Positions 8,410 to 16,697 of a stretch of 35,826 nucleotides of DNA are shown in pieces. Position 1 is the stretch's first letter; each line of letters starts with the position of its first letter. Source of the stretch: Chloroflexia bacterium. Lineage in GTDB: Bacteria > Chloroflexota > Chloroflexia > DTKN01. The stretch is from NCBI GenBank assembly GCA_016928715.1, contig JAFGKG010000115.1, positions 1 to 35,826 of the forward strand. Direction: 5' to 3'. Below the pieces are notes generated by a model. It searched no databases. It was not told the DNA's origin and saw only the letters and a program-made list of their open reading frames with translations. Position numbers and translations under genes: made by a program.

Positions 8410-9734
8410 AAAGGATCTGGAAGCGCTTGCTGAGCTGGGCCGGGCTGGTGTTGCTGGTGCTGGGACTGCCGGGGATGCTGTGGATGCTGTGGGATTCCCT
8501 GTTCTGGTCAGCGGATATCGGGCTCGTGCTCGGCCTGTTTTTGGCCGCCGCCGGAGCCCTGCTCTTTCACCACGCCCGGCGCTCCCTGCTGGGCCGGCCC
8601 TCCTCTCCCCTGCGCCTGCCGCCCTTGTGGCTGTTGGCCGGCCTCTTTGCCCTTTTGCTGGCCGGCGTGCTGGGCGGCAGCGCCTGGCGTTTCCTCGCCG
8701 CCGACAGCACCGTGTTCCTGCCCCTGCTGGCCGGCCTGCCGCCCCTGTTGGCCGTGGCCTGGGCCGTGGACGGCGCGGCGGAGGGCCTGACTTGGCGGCG
8801 CTTTTTGATCGTGCTGGCCCTGGGGGCTACGGCCTCGGTCCTGCTGGCCGTGATCCTGGAGGCGCTGCTGCCGGCGGCCCTGCTGGCCCTGGTGGCCGGT
8901 CTGTTCGAGCTGGCCCGGGCGGCCTGGGAGCGTGCCGTCGAGGCCCTGGCCGGCGGCGAGGTGGCGCAGGTGCTGGGCTCGTACTTTTTTCTGTGGGGCT
9001 GGATCGAGTTGGCCGTGGTCTCCCCTCTGGCCGAGGAATTCGCCAAGCCCCTGCTACTGCTGCCGCTGCTGCGATCCGGAGGCCGGCGGCCGGCGTTCAA
9101 CCCGCGACACGCCTTTCTGCTCGGCGCGGTCGTCGGGGCCGGCTTTGCCACCACGGAGAATATGCTCTATATGGGCCTGGGCTATGGCAGCTTTTGGCAC
9201 GAGTTCGGACCGGGGATCGCGCTGGTGCGGGCCATGGGGGCGGCGATCCACCCGCTGGCTTCGGGGCTGGTGGCCTGGGGCTGGTACCGCCTGTTCTACC
9301 CTGCCGATCCCGTGGGGCCGGGGGAATCCCCCCTCCGGCGATTCCTGGAGCGGCGTCCCTGGCTGTCCCGTTTCGGCCTGGCCGTCCTGGTCCACGCGGT
9401 CTGGAACGGGGGCGGCTTGTTGGTCCTGGGCCTGGCCGGGGGCCGCTTTTTCGGGGGGGCCCCCGAGGTGGACGTGTTTGGGACCACCCTGCTGGGGGTC
9501 CTGCTGGCCCTGTTGGCCCTGCTGGCTGCGGCGGCCTGGATGGCGCTGCGCATGCTCTCGCGGGACCTGCTGGCCCGGCCGGCCGGGGAGGCTGCTGACG
9601 GGGAACTGCCGCGCTGGCAGGCCGGCCTGCTGGGGACGACGGATCGGGCCCTGGCCTTCTGGGCGCTGCTCTGCCTGGCGGTGGCCCTGCCCATGGGCCT
9701 GGCCGCCCTGCGGCTGTTGGGCCTGGGGAATTAG
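8406..9734 (+). CDS. prsW: PrsW-family intramembrane metalloprotease (M82-like)
   Basis: 442 residues from GTG 8406, overlapping the upstream stop in GTGA (8406-8409), which indicates translational coupling. Polytopic, with about 9-10 membrane helices. All PrsW signatures are present in order: EEFAKP (210-215, the EExxK motif), FATTEN (247-252), HPLASG (282-287) and LVHAVWN (328-334). E210/E211, H282 and H330 are candidate metal or catalytic residues. In Bacillus subtilis, PrsW cleaves the anti-sigma factor RsiW; the family is broad and substrates are mostly unknown. No sigma or anti-sigma gene is nearby. Its coupled partner, the giant membrane protein, is therefore a possible substrate or co-complex (inference). 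Its TAG stop forms the first three bases of a dispersed repeat element, so the C-terminus may have been reset by that insertion. Confidence 0.85.
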   Translation: MKRIWKRLLSWAGLVLLVLGLPGMLWMLWDSLFWSADIGLVLGLFLAAAGALLFHHARRSLLGRPSSPLRLPPLWLLAGLFALLLAGVLGGSAWRFLAADSTVFLPLLAGLPPLLAVAWAVDGAAEGLTWRRFLIVLALGATASVLLAVILEALLPAALLALVAGLFELARAAWERAVEALAGGEVAQVLGSYFFLWGWIELAVVSPLAEEFAKPLLLLPLLRSGGRRPAFNPRHAFLLGAVVGAGFATTENMLYMGLGYGSFWHEFGPGIALVRAMGAAIHPLASGLVAWGWYRLFYPADPVGPGESPLRRFLERRPWLSRFGLAVLVHAVWNGGGLLVLGLAGGRFFGGAPEVDVFGTTLLGVLLALLALLAAAAWMALRMLSRDLLARPAGEAADGELPRWQAGLLGTTDRALAFWALLCLAVALPMGLAALRLLGLGN

Positions 9735-9874
9735 TACCTTACCACCGAAATTCTTGCACAAAAACAAGGATTTCAACCAAAGGACACAAAGGGAACGCAG
9801 GGGAAAAATCTTGGTGTCCTTCGTGTCCTTTGTGGTGCTCTCATTTTTGGTTCCGGCTCGGCCGGCTTGGGAGG
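9732..9874 (+). repeat. Dispersed palindromic repeat, copy 1
   Basis: Starts at TAGTACCT (9732-9739). It contains an imperfect inverted pair, AACCAAAGGACACAAAGG (9775-9792) against CCTTCGTGTCCTTTGTGG (about 9818-9836), then a 3' arm (9838-9873) including TTGGTTCCGGCTC and GCCGGCTTGGGAG. The last 36 bases match copy 2 (19871-19906) with two mismatches. The closing GGGAGG is the SD of the next gene. Confidence 0.75.
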
Positions 9875-9882
9875 AATCGATC

Positions 9883-10443
9883 ATGCGGACTTGGCTGCGC
9901 CGCTGGCGCAACGTCTGGATTTCCCTGGCTTTTCTGCTGGCCTGGGGCCTGGCCTGGATCGGCTCGACCGCCCGGCAGGTGGATTGGCCCGAGGCCGTGC
10001 CGCAGTTGGACCCCGAGATTGCCGCCATTCGCGAAAAGGTGATCGCCGGGGAATCGGCCGGGGAAAGCTTTTCCATCGTCGTCACCGAGCAGTCGGCCTC
10101 GGACGCCGTGGCCTGGTTCCTCCGGCGCCACCCGCGCGTTCCCTTCAGCCGGCCCTGGGTCGAGATCGGCCCGGACGGCCTGACCGGGCGGGGCCTGGCC
10201 CACCTCTTTGGCCTGAATGCCCCCGTGTACGGCCGGGCCAGCATCGTCCTGCGGGACGGCGCCCCGGTGATCACGCTGCACGAGTTGGGCGTGGCCGGCG
10301 CGGTCGTCCCCGGCTTTGTGCGGCAGGCCATCCAGTCCGAGGTAGAGTCCCAGTTCGACTTTTGGCAGGACAATCCCCCGGTCGAGATCCGCCGGCTCGA
10401 ATTCGGCGCCGGCACCATGACGGTAGAGGGGGTATATCGTTAG
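9883..10443 (+). CDS. Membrane-anchored extracytoplasmic protein of unknown function
   Basis: 186 residues from ATG 9883; GGGAGG at 9869-9874 lies 8 bases upstream. An Arg-rich start (RRWRN) followed by a hydrophobic stretch (about 11-27) indicates a signal anchor or uncleaved signal peptide, so the rest should face outside. The body alternates short strands and helices, with a repeated IV/ITLHE-type strand pattern. It loosely resembles LmeA/DUF2993 or DUF2140 (YpmS-like) lipid-binding beta folds, but no diagnostic motif was identified, so this is a suggestion only. It has no evident promoter of its own apart from the repeat element carrying its SD, and it may be transcribed from upstream. 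Confidence 0.7.
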   Translation: MRTWLRRWRNVWISLAFLLAWGLAWIGSTARQVDWPEAVPQLDPEIAAIREKVIAGESAGESFSIVVTEQSASDAVAWFLRRHPRVPFSRPWVEIGPDGLTGRGLAHLFGLNAPVYGRASIVLRDGAPVITLHELGVAGAVVPGFVRQAIQSEVESQFDFWQDNPPVEIRRLEFGAGTMTVEGVYR

Positions 10444-10456
10444 CTTTTGCGCAATC

Positions 10457-10484
10457 TTGCGCTCCGCCCACTTTGCGGTACAAT
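10457..10484 (+). promoter_or_regulatory. Promoter of the nad gene cluster
   Basis: TTGCGC (10457-10462), 16-base spacer, TACAAT (10479-10484). About 50 bases of leader precede the nadA ATG at 10540. No NAD-II or similar riboswitch fold was recognised in that short leader. Confidence 0.7.
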
Positions 10485-10539
10485 AGGGGCAGTCATCCGT
10501 TGCTGGTCGTGTACCAGCCCAATGCCCTGGGAGGATCCG

Positions 10540-11451
10540 ATGGATCATAAAAACGAACTCGTCGAGCGCATCCTGGCCCTGAAAGCGGAGCGGGATGCCA
10601 TTATTTTGGCCCACAATTACCAGATCCCCGAGATCCAGGATCTGGCCGACATTACCGGGGACTCGCTGCAATTGGCCCGCCAGGCCAGTTCTATCGACCG
10701 CGCGGTCATTGTCTTTTGCGGCGTGGACTTTATGGCCGAAAGCGCGGCGCTGCTCAATCCGGACAAGACGGTGCTGATTCCTTCCTTGCAGGCCTGTTGT
10801 CCCATGGCCGCCATGGCCACGGCGGAGCAGGTGCGGGACAAGCGGCGGGAGTACCCCCGGGCGGCGGTCTGCTCCTACGTCAACACATCGGCGGCGGTCA
10901 AGGCGGTGAGCGACATCTGCTGCACCTCGTCGAACGGGGTGGCGGTGGTGCGTTCCCTGTCGGAGCAGCAGGTGCTCTTTGTGCCGGACAAGAACCTGGG
11001 CCACTATGTTTCCACCCAGACGGACCAGGAGGTGATCCTCTGGCCGGGCTATTGTTACGTCCACGAGCGCCTGAGCCTGGCCGAGGTCAAGGCGGCCCGC
11101 CGGGAGTACCCCCAGGCCGTCCTGATGGTCCACCCGGAATGCCGGCCGGAGGTCGTGGCGGAGGCCGAGGTCGTCCTGAGCACGGCCGGCATGCTGCGCT
11201 ACGCCGCCGAAAGCGACGCGGACAGTTTTATCGTTGGCACGGAGGCCGGCCTGCTGCACCCGCTGCGCCGCGAGAACCCCGACAAGCATTTTTACTTGGC
11301 CGCGCCCCACATGATCTGCGGGGCGATGAAGCAGGTCACCCTGGACAACCTTCTGGCCGCCCTGCAGCATAACCAGCACGTCGTTACCGTCCCCAAAGAT
11401 GTGGCCGTGGCGGCCCGCCGGGCGTTGGAGCGCATGCTGGAGGTTACCTGA
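10540..11451 (+). CDS. nadA: Quinolinate synthase NadA
   Basis: 303 residues, the usual length of the compact NadA form. ATG 10540 has GGGAGG at 10529-10534. NadA is a cytosolic [4Fe-4S] enzyme that condenses iminoaspartate (from NadB) with dihydroxyacetone phosphate to give quinolinate. Recognisable motifs: ILAHNYQ (22-28), DSLQLA (41-46), FCGVDFMAE (59-67), SYVNTSAAVKA (112-122) and VHPEC (197-201). Likely cluster ligands by alignment from memory are C87 (ACCPMA), C128 (DICCTSSN) and C260 (MICGAMK). GTEAGLLHPL (233-242) is also canonical. It is first in the nadA-nadB-X-nadC cluster and ends 14 bases before nadB. Confidence 0.97.
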   Translation: MDHKNELVERILALKAERDAIILAHNYQIPEIQDLADITGDSLQLARQASSIDRAVIVFCGVDFMAESAALLNPDKTVLIPSLQACCPMAAMATAEQVRDKRREYPRAAVCSYVNTSAAVKAVSDICCTSSNGVAVVRSLSEQQVLFVPDKNLGHYVSTQTDQEVILWPGYCYVHERLSLAEVKAARREYPQAVLMVHPECRPEVVAEAEVVLSTAGMLRYAAESDADSFIVGTEAGLLHPLRRENPDKHFYLAAPHMICGAMKQVTLDNLLAALQHNQHVVTVPKDVAVAARRALERMLEVT

Positions 11452-11465
11452 AAAAGGGGGGAGCC

Positions 11466-13028
11466 GTGTCCGAGATAGAATATGACTTTATCGTGGTGGG
11501 CAGTGGCATCGCCGGCCTGTACACGGCACTGTTGGCCCAGGAGCACGGCCGGGTGCTGGTGGTGACCAAGGCCGGCCTGGAGGAATGCAATACGCGCTAT
11601 GCCCAGGGTGGCATCGCCGCCGCGGTGGGCTCTAAGGATTCGCCGCGACAGCACTATCGCGATACCCTGGGGGCCGGGGCCGGCCTCTGCAACCGCCAGG
11701 CGGTCCGCGTGTTGACGGAGGAAGGGCCGGCCCGCATCGCCGAGCTGATCGACCTGGGCATGCATTTCGATACCGTCCAGGGAGAGATCGCCCTGACCCG
11801 TGAGGCGGCCCACTCGCTGCCGAGGGTCCTGCACGCCCGGGGGGACGCCACCGGCATGGAGATCGAGCTGACCCTGGCCCGCCTGGCCCGCTTTTCGCGG
11901 GTGGACCTCTGGCAGCATCGCCTGGTCACCCGGGTCCTGGTGCAGGGGGGACGGGCCGTGGGTATCGAGGCGGTCGACCTGCACCAGGCCCGGCGACAGC
12001 AGGTCCGTGGGCGCAACGTTGTCCTGGCCACCGGCGGCGGGGGCCGCCTCTTTTTCCACACCACCAACCCTCCCGTGGCCACGGGGGATGGGGTGGCCCT
12101 GGCCTACCGCGCCGGCGCCGAGGTGGAGAGCCTGGAATTCTACCAGTTTCACCCCACCTGCCTCTATCACCCCGGCGCCCCGCCCTTTTTGATCTCGGAG
12201 GCGGTGCGCGGGGAGGGCGGTTTGCTCCGCAACGAGGGGGGAGAGCGCTTTATGGAGGGCCAGCACCCCCTGGCCGAGTTGGCGCCCCGGGACATTGTCG
12301 CCCGCGCGATCACCCGCGAGATGCAGCGTACGGAGCAGCCACACGTCTATTTGGACGTGACCCACCTGCCGCCGGAGCGGATTCGCCTGCGCTTTCCCAC
12401 CATCTATCGGACCTGCCGCGAGCTGGGCCTGGATATTACCCAGGACTGGATCCCGGTCGCGCCGGCGGCCCACTATATGATCGGGGGCATCCGGGTCGAC
12501 CTGTGGGGGCGGACCAACCTGCCGGGCCTCTTTGCCTGTGGCGAGGTGGCCTGCACGGGCGCCCACGGCGCCAATCGCCTAGCCAGCAACTCTTTGCTGG
12601 AGGTGCTGGTCTTTGTCAAACGGTTGGTGCAATTGGCTGCGGACGGCAGCGCGGCGGCCTCCCAGGAGCAGGCCGAGGAGGCCTTTCCGCTGCTGCGCAC
12701 GGCGGGACCGCCAGGGCAGGTGCCCCAGGAGGACGAGCAGGAGGTGGGCAAGGGCGAACTGCGGCGCCTGATGTGGGATCTGGTCGGCATCGAGCGTGAC
12801 GCCGTGGGTCTCAAACGGGCACTGTCCCGGCTGGCCGGCTGGCGGCGGGCTCGCCCCGTTGGGGAGGGGCTGCAGGAGCGCCTGGAACTGGAGTTCATGC
12901 TGCTGACCGCCTCCCTGATGGCGCAGGCCGCGCTGCTGCGCCAGGAGAGCCGCGGGGCGCACTATCGCAGCGACTATCCCGAATCCGCCCCCGACTGGCA
13001 GCGGGTGATCGTCCAGCACTTGCCATGA
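11466..13028 (+). CDS. nadB: L-aspartate oxidase NadB
   Basis: 520 residues from GTG 11466, with a purine-rich AAGGGGGGAG just upstream. NadB is an FAD enzyme that oxidises L-aspartate to iminoaspartate, the substrate of NadA. The Rossmann FAD motif VVGSGIAGLYTA is at 10-21, the TRYAQGGIAAA flavin-contact loop near 43-53, and HGANRLASNSLLE near the end of the FAD domain. The C-terminal three-helix domain (about 400-520) is present, so the length fits the family. The neighbouring NadA and NadC genes support oxidase rather than succinate dehydrogenase flavoprotein identity. The promoter of the next gene starts inside its last codons. Confidence 0.97.
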   Translation: MSEIEYDFIVVGSGIAGLYTALLAQEHGRVLVVTKAGLEECNTRYAQGGIAAAVGSKDSPRQHYRDTLGAGAGLCNRQAVRVLTEEGPARIAELIDLGMHFDTVQGEIALTREAAHSLPRVLHARGDATGMEIELTLARLARFSRVDLWQHRLVTRVLVQGGRAVGIEAVDLHQARRQQVRGRNVVLATGGGGRLFFHTTNPPVATGDGVALAYRAGAEVESLEFYQFHPTCLYHPGAPPFLISEAVRGEGGLLRNEGGERFMEGQHPLAELAPRDIVARAITREMQRTEQPHVYLDVTHLPPERIRLRFPTIYRTCRELGLDITQDWIPVAPAAHYMIGGIRVDLWGRTNLPGLFACGEVACTGAHGANRLASNSLLEVLVFVKRLVQLAADGSAAASQEQAEEAFPLLRTAGPPGQVPQEDEQEVGKGELRRLMWDLVGIERDAVGLKRALSRLAGWRRARPVGEGLQERLELEFMLLTASLMAQAALLRQESRGAHYRSDYPESAPDWQRVIVQHLP

Positions 13029-13049
13029 GGCGGGCAGGTATGTTACAAT
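13020..13049 (+). promoter_or_regulatory. Internal promoter before the nucleotidyltransferase-like gene
   Basis: TTGCCA (13020-13025), 18-base spacer, TACAAT (13044-13049). It overlaps the end of nadB. An AAGGAGGTGA SD follows at 13068-13077. It would allow the downstream gene and nadC to be expressed independently of nadAB. Confidence 0.6.
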
Positions 13050-13080
13050 TTGCAAAGCAGATCTACAAAGGAGGTGACCT

Positions 13081-14448
13081 TTGACCGAAGAACAGAATAC
13101 AAGCCGGCCCGGACCGGAACAGGAAATGGCCGAGCAGGAGGTCCAACACATCATCCGTTCCGCCCGCCTTTTGGGCGTGGAGGTGGACGAGACCGACGTG
13201 GCCCAATGGCTGACCGCCCTGGCCGCCGGGGCCTCGCCGGGCCAGGACTGGCAGGTCGATGCCAAGTCGGGGGTCTTTGGCCACATGCTGACCCTGCTGG
13301 ACTTTGACCCCCAGAGCCTGGCCCGCTATCGCCAGATCGCCGACATTGTGCAGTTGCCCGACCGCCCCAACGTAGAGACGGCCATCGCCCTCTCGGGAAG
13401 CGCGGCCCAGGGCCGCATCCAGCCCTACCCGGGCGATTACGACTTTTTCGAGCGCGTCAATATCATCGCCCCCACGAGGGAGGAGGCCGGCCGCATCCTG
13501 GGAGAGATCATGCGGGAAAAGGCCCTCTTTTGCCTGCAGAGCGAGGCCTACCAATTGATCGAGGTCAAGTTTGGGACCTGGCAGCAGGACGTGGTCAAGG
13601 ACGGCGAGGCCATCCCTGCCGGCAAATACATCTCTTGGACGGCGGACGAGGTCGAGGCCGGCCAGATGGAGGTGCGCACGCCCGATGGCGAGACGCTGCT
13701 CATCCCCTGGTCCTACGGCGAGCAGGACCCCGGCTGGTGCAAGATGGACTGGATCCTGGCCTTGCCCGACGACGAGCGCGTGGTCAACGTCAGCAACATG
13801 TTCGACGTGACCTGGCAGAACCCCGAGGGAGAACTGGTGCCCCTGGACGGCTTTTTGGACCCCTATTTCCAGGAGGTCTATTTGGAGGCCACCTCGATCC
13901 CCCTCTTTGCCAAGGTGGCCGGGCAGCTCTCGCCGCAGGCCGTGGAGCAGTACGTGGGCCAACTGCAGCACGAGGTGCAAAAGTATGCCTACGGTGACCC
14001 CCGCAACTATGGCAAGGTGGCCAAGCGGCTGTACAATATCTTTCGCCTGATCGGCAAGTACGAGGAGGCCAGCTTTATCCGCGAGTTGTTCGACGAGCCG
14101 ACCTCGCGCCTCTACCAGGTCTGGTCGCTCCTGGACACGCTGGACAACATCCACGACGCCGGGGACGCTTTGGAGCAAAAGTCCGTCGCCGGACAGGTGG
14201 ACGAGCTGATCCGCCAGGTCATCGAGACCAGCGAGGGCCGCGTGGAGAGCGACCTGGTCATGGCCCTGCTGCGTCTGCGCGACGACATGACCGGGCGCGT
14301 GGACCTGTCGGAGGAGGACTGGGACCGGGTCATTTTGGAGACCCGCGGCACCGTGGTGGCCCTGGTCAACGAGTTTTTCGAGGCCAAGCTGATGGCCATC
14401 CCCCAGGTGCGCCAGTACATCGAATCCCTGGGCCAGGAGGGCAAGTAG
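13081..14448 (+). CDS. Uncharacterised nucleotidyltransferase-fold protein in the NAD cluster
   Basis: 455 residues. The start is TTG 13081, fixed by an ideal SD (AAGGAGGTGA, 13068-13077) and by the frame. No named family was recognised. Residues 105-124 contain [19 protein letters not shown], which fits the DNA polymerase beta-type nucleotidyltransferase core: a GS...G turn, then DxD with D119 and D121. CKMDWILAL (220-228) supplies a plausible third acidic residue, D223. An N-terminal helical segment (13-50) and a long, mostly helical C-terminal half (230-455) surround it. No signal peptide or membrane segment, so probably cytosolic. It sits between nadB and nadC with 14 bases to nadC, suggesting a role tied to NAD or nucleotide metabolism (inference). 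It could also be a catalytically dead relative. Confidence 0.75.
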   Translation: MTEEQNTSRPGPEQEMAEQEVQHIIRSARLLGVEVDETDVAQWLTALAAGASPGQDWQVDAKSGVFGHMLTLLDFDPQSLARYRQIADIVQLPDRPNVETAIALSGSAAQGRIQPYPGDYDFFERVNIIAPTREEAGRILGEIMREKALFCLQSEAYQLIEVKFGTWQQDVVKDGEAIPAGKYISWTADEVEAGQMEVRTPDGETLLIPWSYGEQDPGWCKMDWILALPDDERVVNVSNMFDVTWQNPEGELVPLDGFLDPYFQEVYLEATSIPLFAKVAGQLSPQAVEQYVGQLQHEVQKYAYGDPRNYGKVAKRLYNIFRLIGKYEEASFIRELFDEPTSRLYQVWSLLDTLDNIHDAGDALEQKSVAGQVDELIRQVIETSEGRVESDLVMALLRLRDDMTGRVDLSEEDWDRVILETRGTVVALVNEFFEAKLMAIPQVRQYIESLGQEGK

Positions 14449-14462
14449 AGAGCGAGGAGCGT

Positions 14463-15305
14463 ATGTCCACAGTAACACCGGCCGTGCAGCGTTTGATCGA
14501 GTTAGCCCTGGAGGAGGACCTGGGCCGCGGGGACGTGACCTCCGAGGCCCTGGTGCCCCCCTCCCGCGAGGCCCTGGGAGAGGTGTTGGTCAAGGCGCCG
14601 GGCGTGTTGGCCGGCCTGAGGGTGGCCGCGGCCGTCTTTGGCCGGGTCGATCCGGCGCTGGACTGGGAGCCCCTGCTGGAGGACGGCGCCCGCGTCGCGC
14701 CGGGCGACGTGGCCGCGCGGGTGCGCGGCCGGGCCCGCTCCATCCTGGCCGCCGAGCGCACGGCGCTGAATTTTCTGCAGCGCCTTTCGGGAACGGCCAC
14801 CCTGGCGGCGCGCTACGCGGCCGCGATCGAGGGAACCGGTGCCCGCCTGGTGGACACCCGCAAGACCACGCCGGGCTGGCGCTGGCTGGAAAAGATGGCC
14901 GTGCGGGCCGGCGGCGCGGACAACCACCGCCTGGATCTAGCCGGCGGGGTCCTGGTCAAGGACAACCACCTGGCCCTCTCGGCCCAGGACATTGCCGGGG
15001 CCGTGCGGGCCGCCCGCGCCTACGCCCCCCATAGCCTGCGCATCGAGATCGAGGTGGTAGATTTGGACGGGGTCCGGGCGGCCCTGGAGGCGGGGGCGGA
15101 CGTGATCCTGCTGGACAACATGCCGGTGGAGGAGCTGCGCCGCGCGGTAGAGTGGGTGGACGGCCGGGCCCTGCTGGAGGCCTCCGGGGGGATCACCCTG
15201 GAGACGATCCGGGCCGTGGCCGAGACGGGGGTGGACCTGATCTCCTGCGGCGCCCTGACCCATTCGGCGCCGGCGCTGGACATCAGCCTGGAGATCATTC
15301 CCTGA
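14463..15305 (+). CDS. nadC: Nicotinate-nucleotide pyrophosphorylase (carboxylating) NadC
   Basis: 280 residues from ATG 14463; GAGGAG at 14454-14459 is close to the start. NadC converts quinolinate and PRPP to nicotinate mononucleotide, CO2 and pyrophosphate, the last step of the de novo branch begun by NadB and NadA. Family motifs: [14 protein letters not shown] near 17-30, [15 protein letters not shown] near 99-113, [17 protein letters not shown] with the substrate-binding Arg/Lys pair, [13 protein letters not shown], and the C-terminal LEASGGI and [11 protein letters not shown] strands of the barrel. The length is standard. It is last in the nad cluster and is followed by an inverted repeat that may act as a transcription boundary. 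Confidence 0.97.
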   Translation: MSTVTPAVQRLIELALEEDLGRGDVTSEALVPPSREALGEVLVKAPGVLAGLRVAAAVFGRVDPALDWEPLLEDGARVAPGDVAARVRGRARSILAAERTALNFLQRLSGTATLAARYAAAIEGTGARLVDTRKTTPGWRWLEKMAVRAGGADNHRLDLAGGVLVKDNHLALSAQDIAGAVRAARAYAPHSLRIEIEVVDLDGVRAALEAGADVILLDNMPVEELRRAVEWVDGRALLEASGGITLETIRAVAETGVDLISCGALTHSAPALDISLEIIP

Positions 15306-15390
15306 CCCGGCACAGCCGGAACCGAAGAGGCAGGGAACCACAAAGGGCACAAAGGAGAAAAAATGCGTCCTTTGTGGTTTCAACCCTGGC
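15306..15390 (-). repeat. Dispersed palindromic repeat, copy 3 (inverted orientation)
   Basis: Contains a perfect 11-bp inverted repeat AACCACAAAGG (15336-15346) / CCTTTGTGGTT (15369-15379), preceded by CACAGCCGGAACC (15311-15323), the complement of the GGTTCCGGCT arm in copies 1 and 2. It is therefore the same family in opposite orientation, and shorter. It lies just after nadC. Confidence 0.65.
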
Positions 15391-15426
15391 TCAACTCGCA
15401 GGCATTTCACCGTGGAGGCAAGCATC

Positions 15427-16014
15427 GTGGAGTACATTCTGGCGCTGCGCCGGGAGGACCTCTTTACCGAGCGGGCGCTGCAGGGTTTTTCCGGCGACCC
15501 GGCGCTGGTGGCGCACTTTATGCAGCGGGTCGTGGAGCGGGCCGGCTTTGTGCCCCGGGGGCCGGCCGAAGTGGACGAGGGTTGGAAGCAGGTGGTGCCC
15601 TATGGGGTGGCGCTGTGCCGGGGGCAGGTCTACTGCTTCGAGCGGCTGCCCCAGGGAAGGGAGGCCGGCCTGCGTGGCCTCGAATCGGTGGGCCTGGGCG
15701 GGCACGTCGACCGGCAGGATGGCCTGCAGGTGGACGCGGCCCTGTTGGAGCGCGCTCTCCTGCGCGAGATATCCGAGGAGGTGGCCCTGGACCGTCCGCG
15801 GCCCGGGCTGTGGGGGGTCTTGAACGACGAGCGCAATCCTGTGGGCCGACGCCACTTTGGCTTTGTCTACCGCGTCGTGGTGAACTCCCCGGTCGGCCGT
15901 TCGCGCGAGCCGGACAAGATTCGGGGTCGTTTTGTGTCGCTGGAGACGGCCCGGTCGCGCTATGGCCAGATGGAGAGCTGGTCGCAGATCGTGCTGGAAG
16001 CGCTGCTGTCTTGA
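15427..16014 (+). CDS. Nudix hydrolase-like protein (COG4112-like)
   Basis: 195 residues from GTG 15427; GGAGG at 15414-15418 is 8 bases upstream, which favours this over the GTG at 15412. The Nudix box is GGHVD (91-95) followed, after an insertion, by LLREISEEVAL (111-121), with the REx2EE catalytic core intact. GFVYRVVV and the preceding ERNPVGRRHFG strand suit the rest of the fold. The longer N-terminal region and GLGGHVD spacing resemble COG4112, predicted MutT-type phosphoesterases of unknown substrate. It is cytosolic. It follows nadC after a repeat, so co-transcription is possible but not shown; some Nudix enzymes act on NADH or ADP-ribose, which would suit the neighbourhood (inference). 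Confidence 0.82.
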   Translation: MEYILALRREDLFTERALQGFSGDPALVAHFMQRVVERAGFVPRGPAEVDEGWKQVVPYGVALCRGQVYCFERLPQGREAGLRGLESVGLGGHVDRQDGLQVDAALLERALLREISEEVALDRPRPGLWGVLNDERNPVGRRHFGFVYRVVVNSPVGRSREPDKIRGRFVSLETARSRYGQMESWSQIVLEALLS

Positions 16015-16055
16015 TGCAGCAAGTTATTCTTTTACAGGTCCTTGGGGGTCTTTTA

Positions 16056-16415
16056 TCAGTCCAATCCCAGGCTGACCCGGAGGCACTGGTCGATTTCGGC
16101 CATGGCTTCGGGGGGAAAGTAGCCCAGGATCTCTTGGACACGCTCTTTGGGGATGGTGATGATGGTCTCGGCCTTGACCACCGAGTCCATGGTCAAGCCG
16201 GCCTGCTTGGCGATGAGGCTGCCGGCCTGGACGCGATAGTGCACGGGGAACTCTTGGTCGGGCACGACGGAAGAGATGGAGGCTAAGATCAGGTTGCGGC
16301 TGTAGGTGTTGCCCACGTCATTCTGGATGACCACGGCCGGCCTGGTCTTGCTCCGGCTGAAATCCTGAATAAAGGGGAAGGCAATGAGTACGACATCGCC
16401 TCGCCGAAAGTCCAC
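16056..16415 (-). CDS. MazF/PemK-family endoribonuclease toxin
   Basis: 119 residues, start GTG 16415, stop at 16056. Family features: RRGDVVLIAFPF (4-15) at the N-terminus, KTRPAVVIQND (23-33), a central SLIAKQAGLTMDSVVKAE stretch, and the late-strand ETIITIPKERV. MazF proteins are dimeric ribonucleases that cut mRNA at short sites and are held inactive by a cognate antitoxin. The antitoxin gene precedes it by 15 bases on the same strand, the usual order. It is convergent with the Nudix gene and there is no clear terminator in the 41 bases between them. Confidence 0.9.
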   Translation of the reverse strand: MDFRRGDVVLIAFPFIQDFSRSKTRPAVVIQNDVGNTYSRNLILASISSVVPDQEFPVHYRVQAGSLIAKQAGLTMDSVVKAETIITIPKERVQEILGYFPPEAMAEIDQCLRVSLGLD

Positions 16416-16430
16416 GGTAACCGCCTTTTC

Positions 16431-16670
16431 CTATCCCATCGCCTCGTCCTGCAGGGAGAGGAACGACTCTCCCTCCATCTGGCTGTCCTGGGCCATGACG
16501 CGATAGCACTCCTGCAGCAGGCCCTGCTGCTGCAGTGCGTTCTGCTCGCGGCACAGGCCGTCGGCCAGGAACCCCCGCACCAGTTCCTCCAGAACCCGCC
16601 CGCGTTCGTTGGCCAGGCGGACTAAATCCTGGTGCAGGGGGGCAGGAATATCAATGGGGATCATGTCCAT
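16431..16670 (-). CDS. MazE-like/ribbon-helix-helix antitoxin
   Basis: 79 residues. The ATG at 16670 is chosen because GGAGGTG lies directly upstream on the minus strand (near 16681-16675); a second in-frame ATG two codons later is possible. MDMIPIDIPAPLHQDLVRLANERGRVLEELVRGFL has the strand-helix-helix pattern of a ribbon-helix-helix DNA-binding domain (about 2-40), followed by a polar toxin-binding tail. It is expected to neutralise the downstream MazF-type toxin and repress the shared promoter. Specific family not recognised. Confidence 0.75.
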   Translation of the reverse strand: MDMIPIDIPAPLHQDLVRLANERGRVLEELVRGFLADGLCREQNALQQQGLLQECYRVMAQDSQMEGESFLSLQDEAMG

Positions 16671-16697
16671 GCGGCACCTCCGCTGCGCTATGCTCCT

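Noticed and set aside
10485-10539. NAD-sensing riboswitch before nadA
   Set aside because: The leader is only about 50 bases and no conserved NAD riboswitch motif was seen.
16015-16055. Bidirectional terminator between the Nudix and MazF genes
   Set aside because: Only a weak GGTCC/GGGTC pairing was found, with no stable stem and U-tract.
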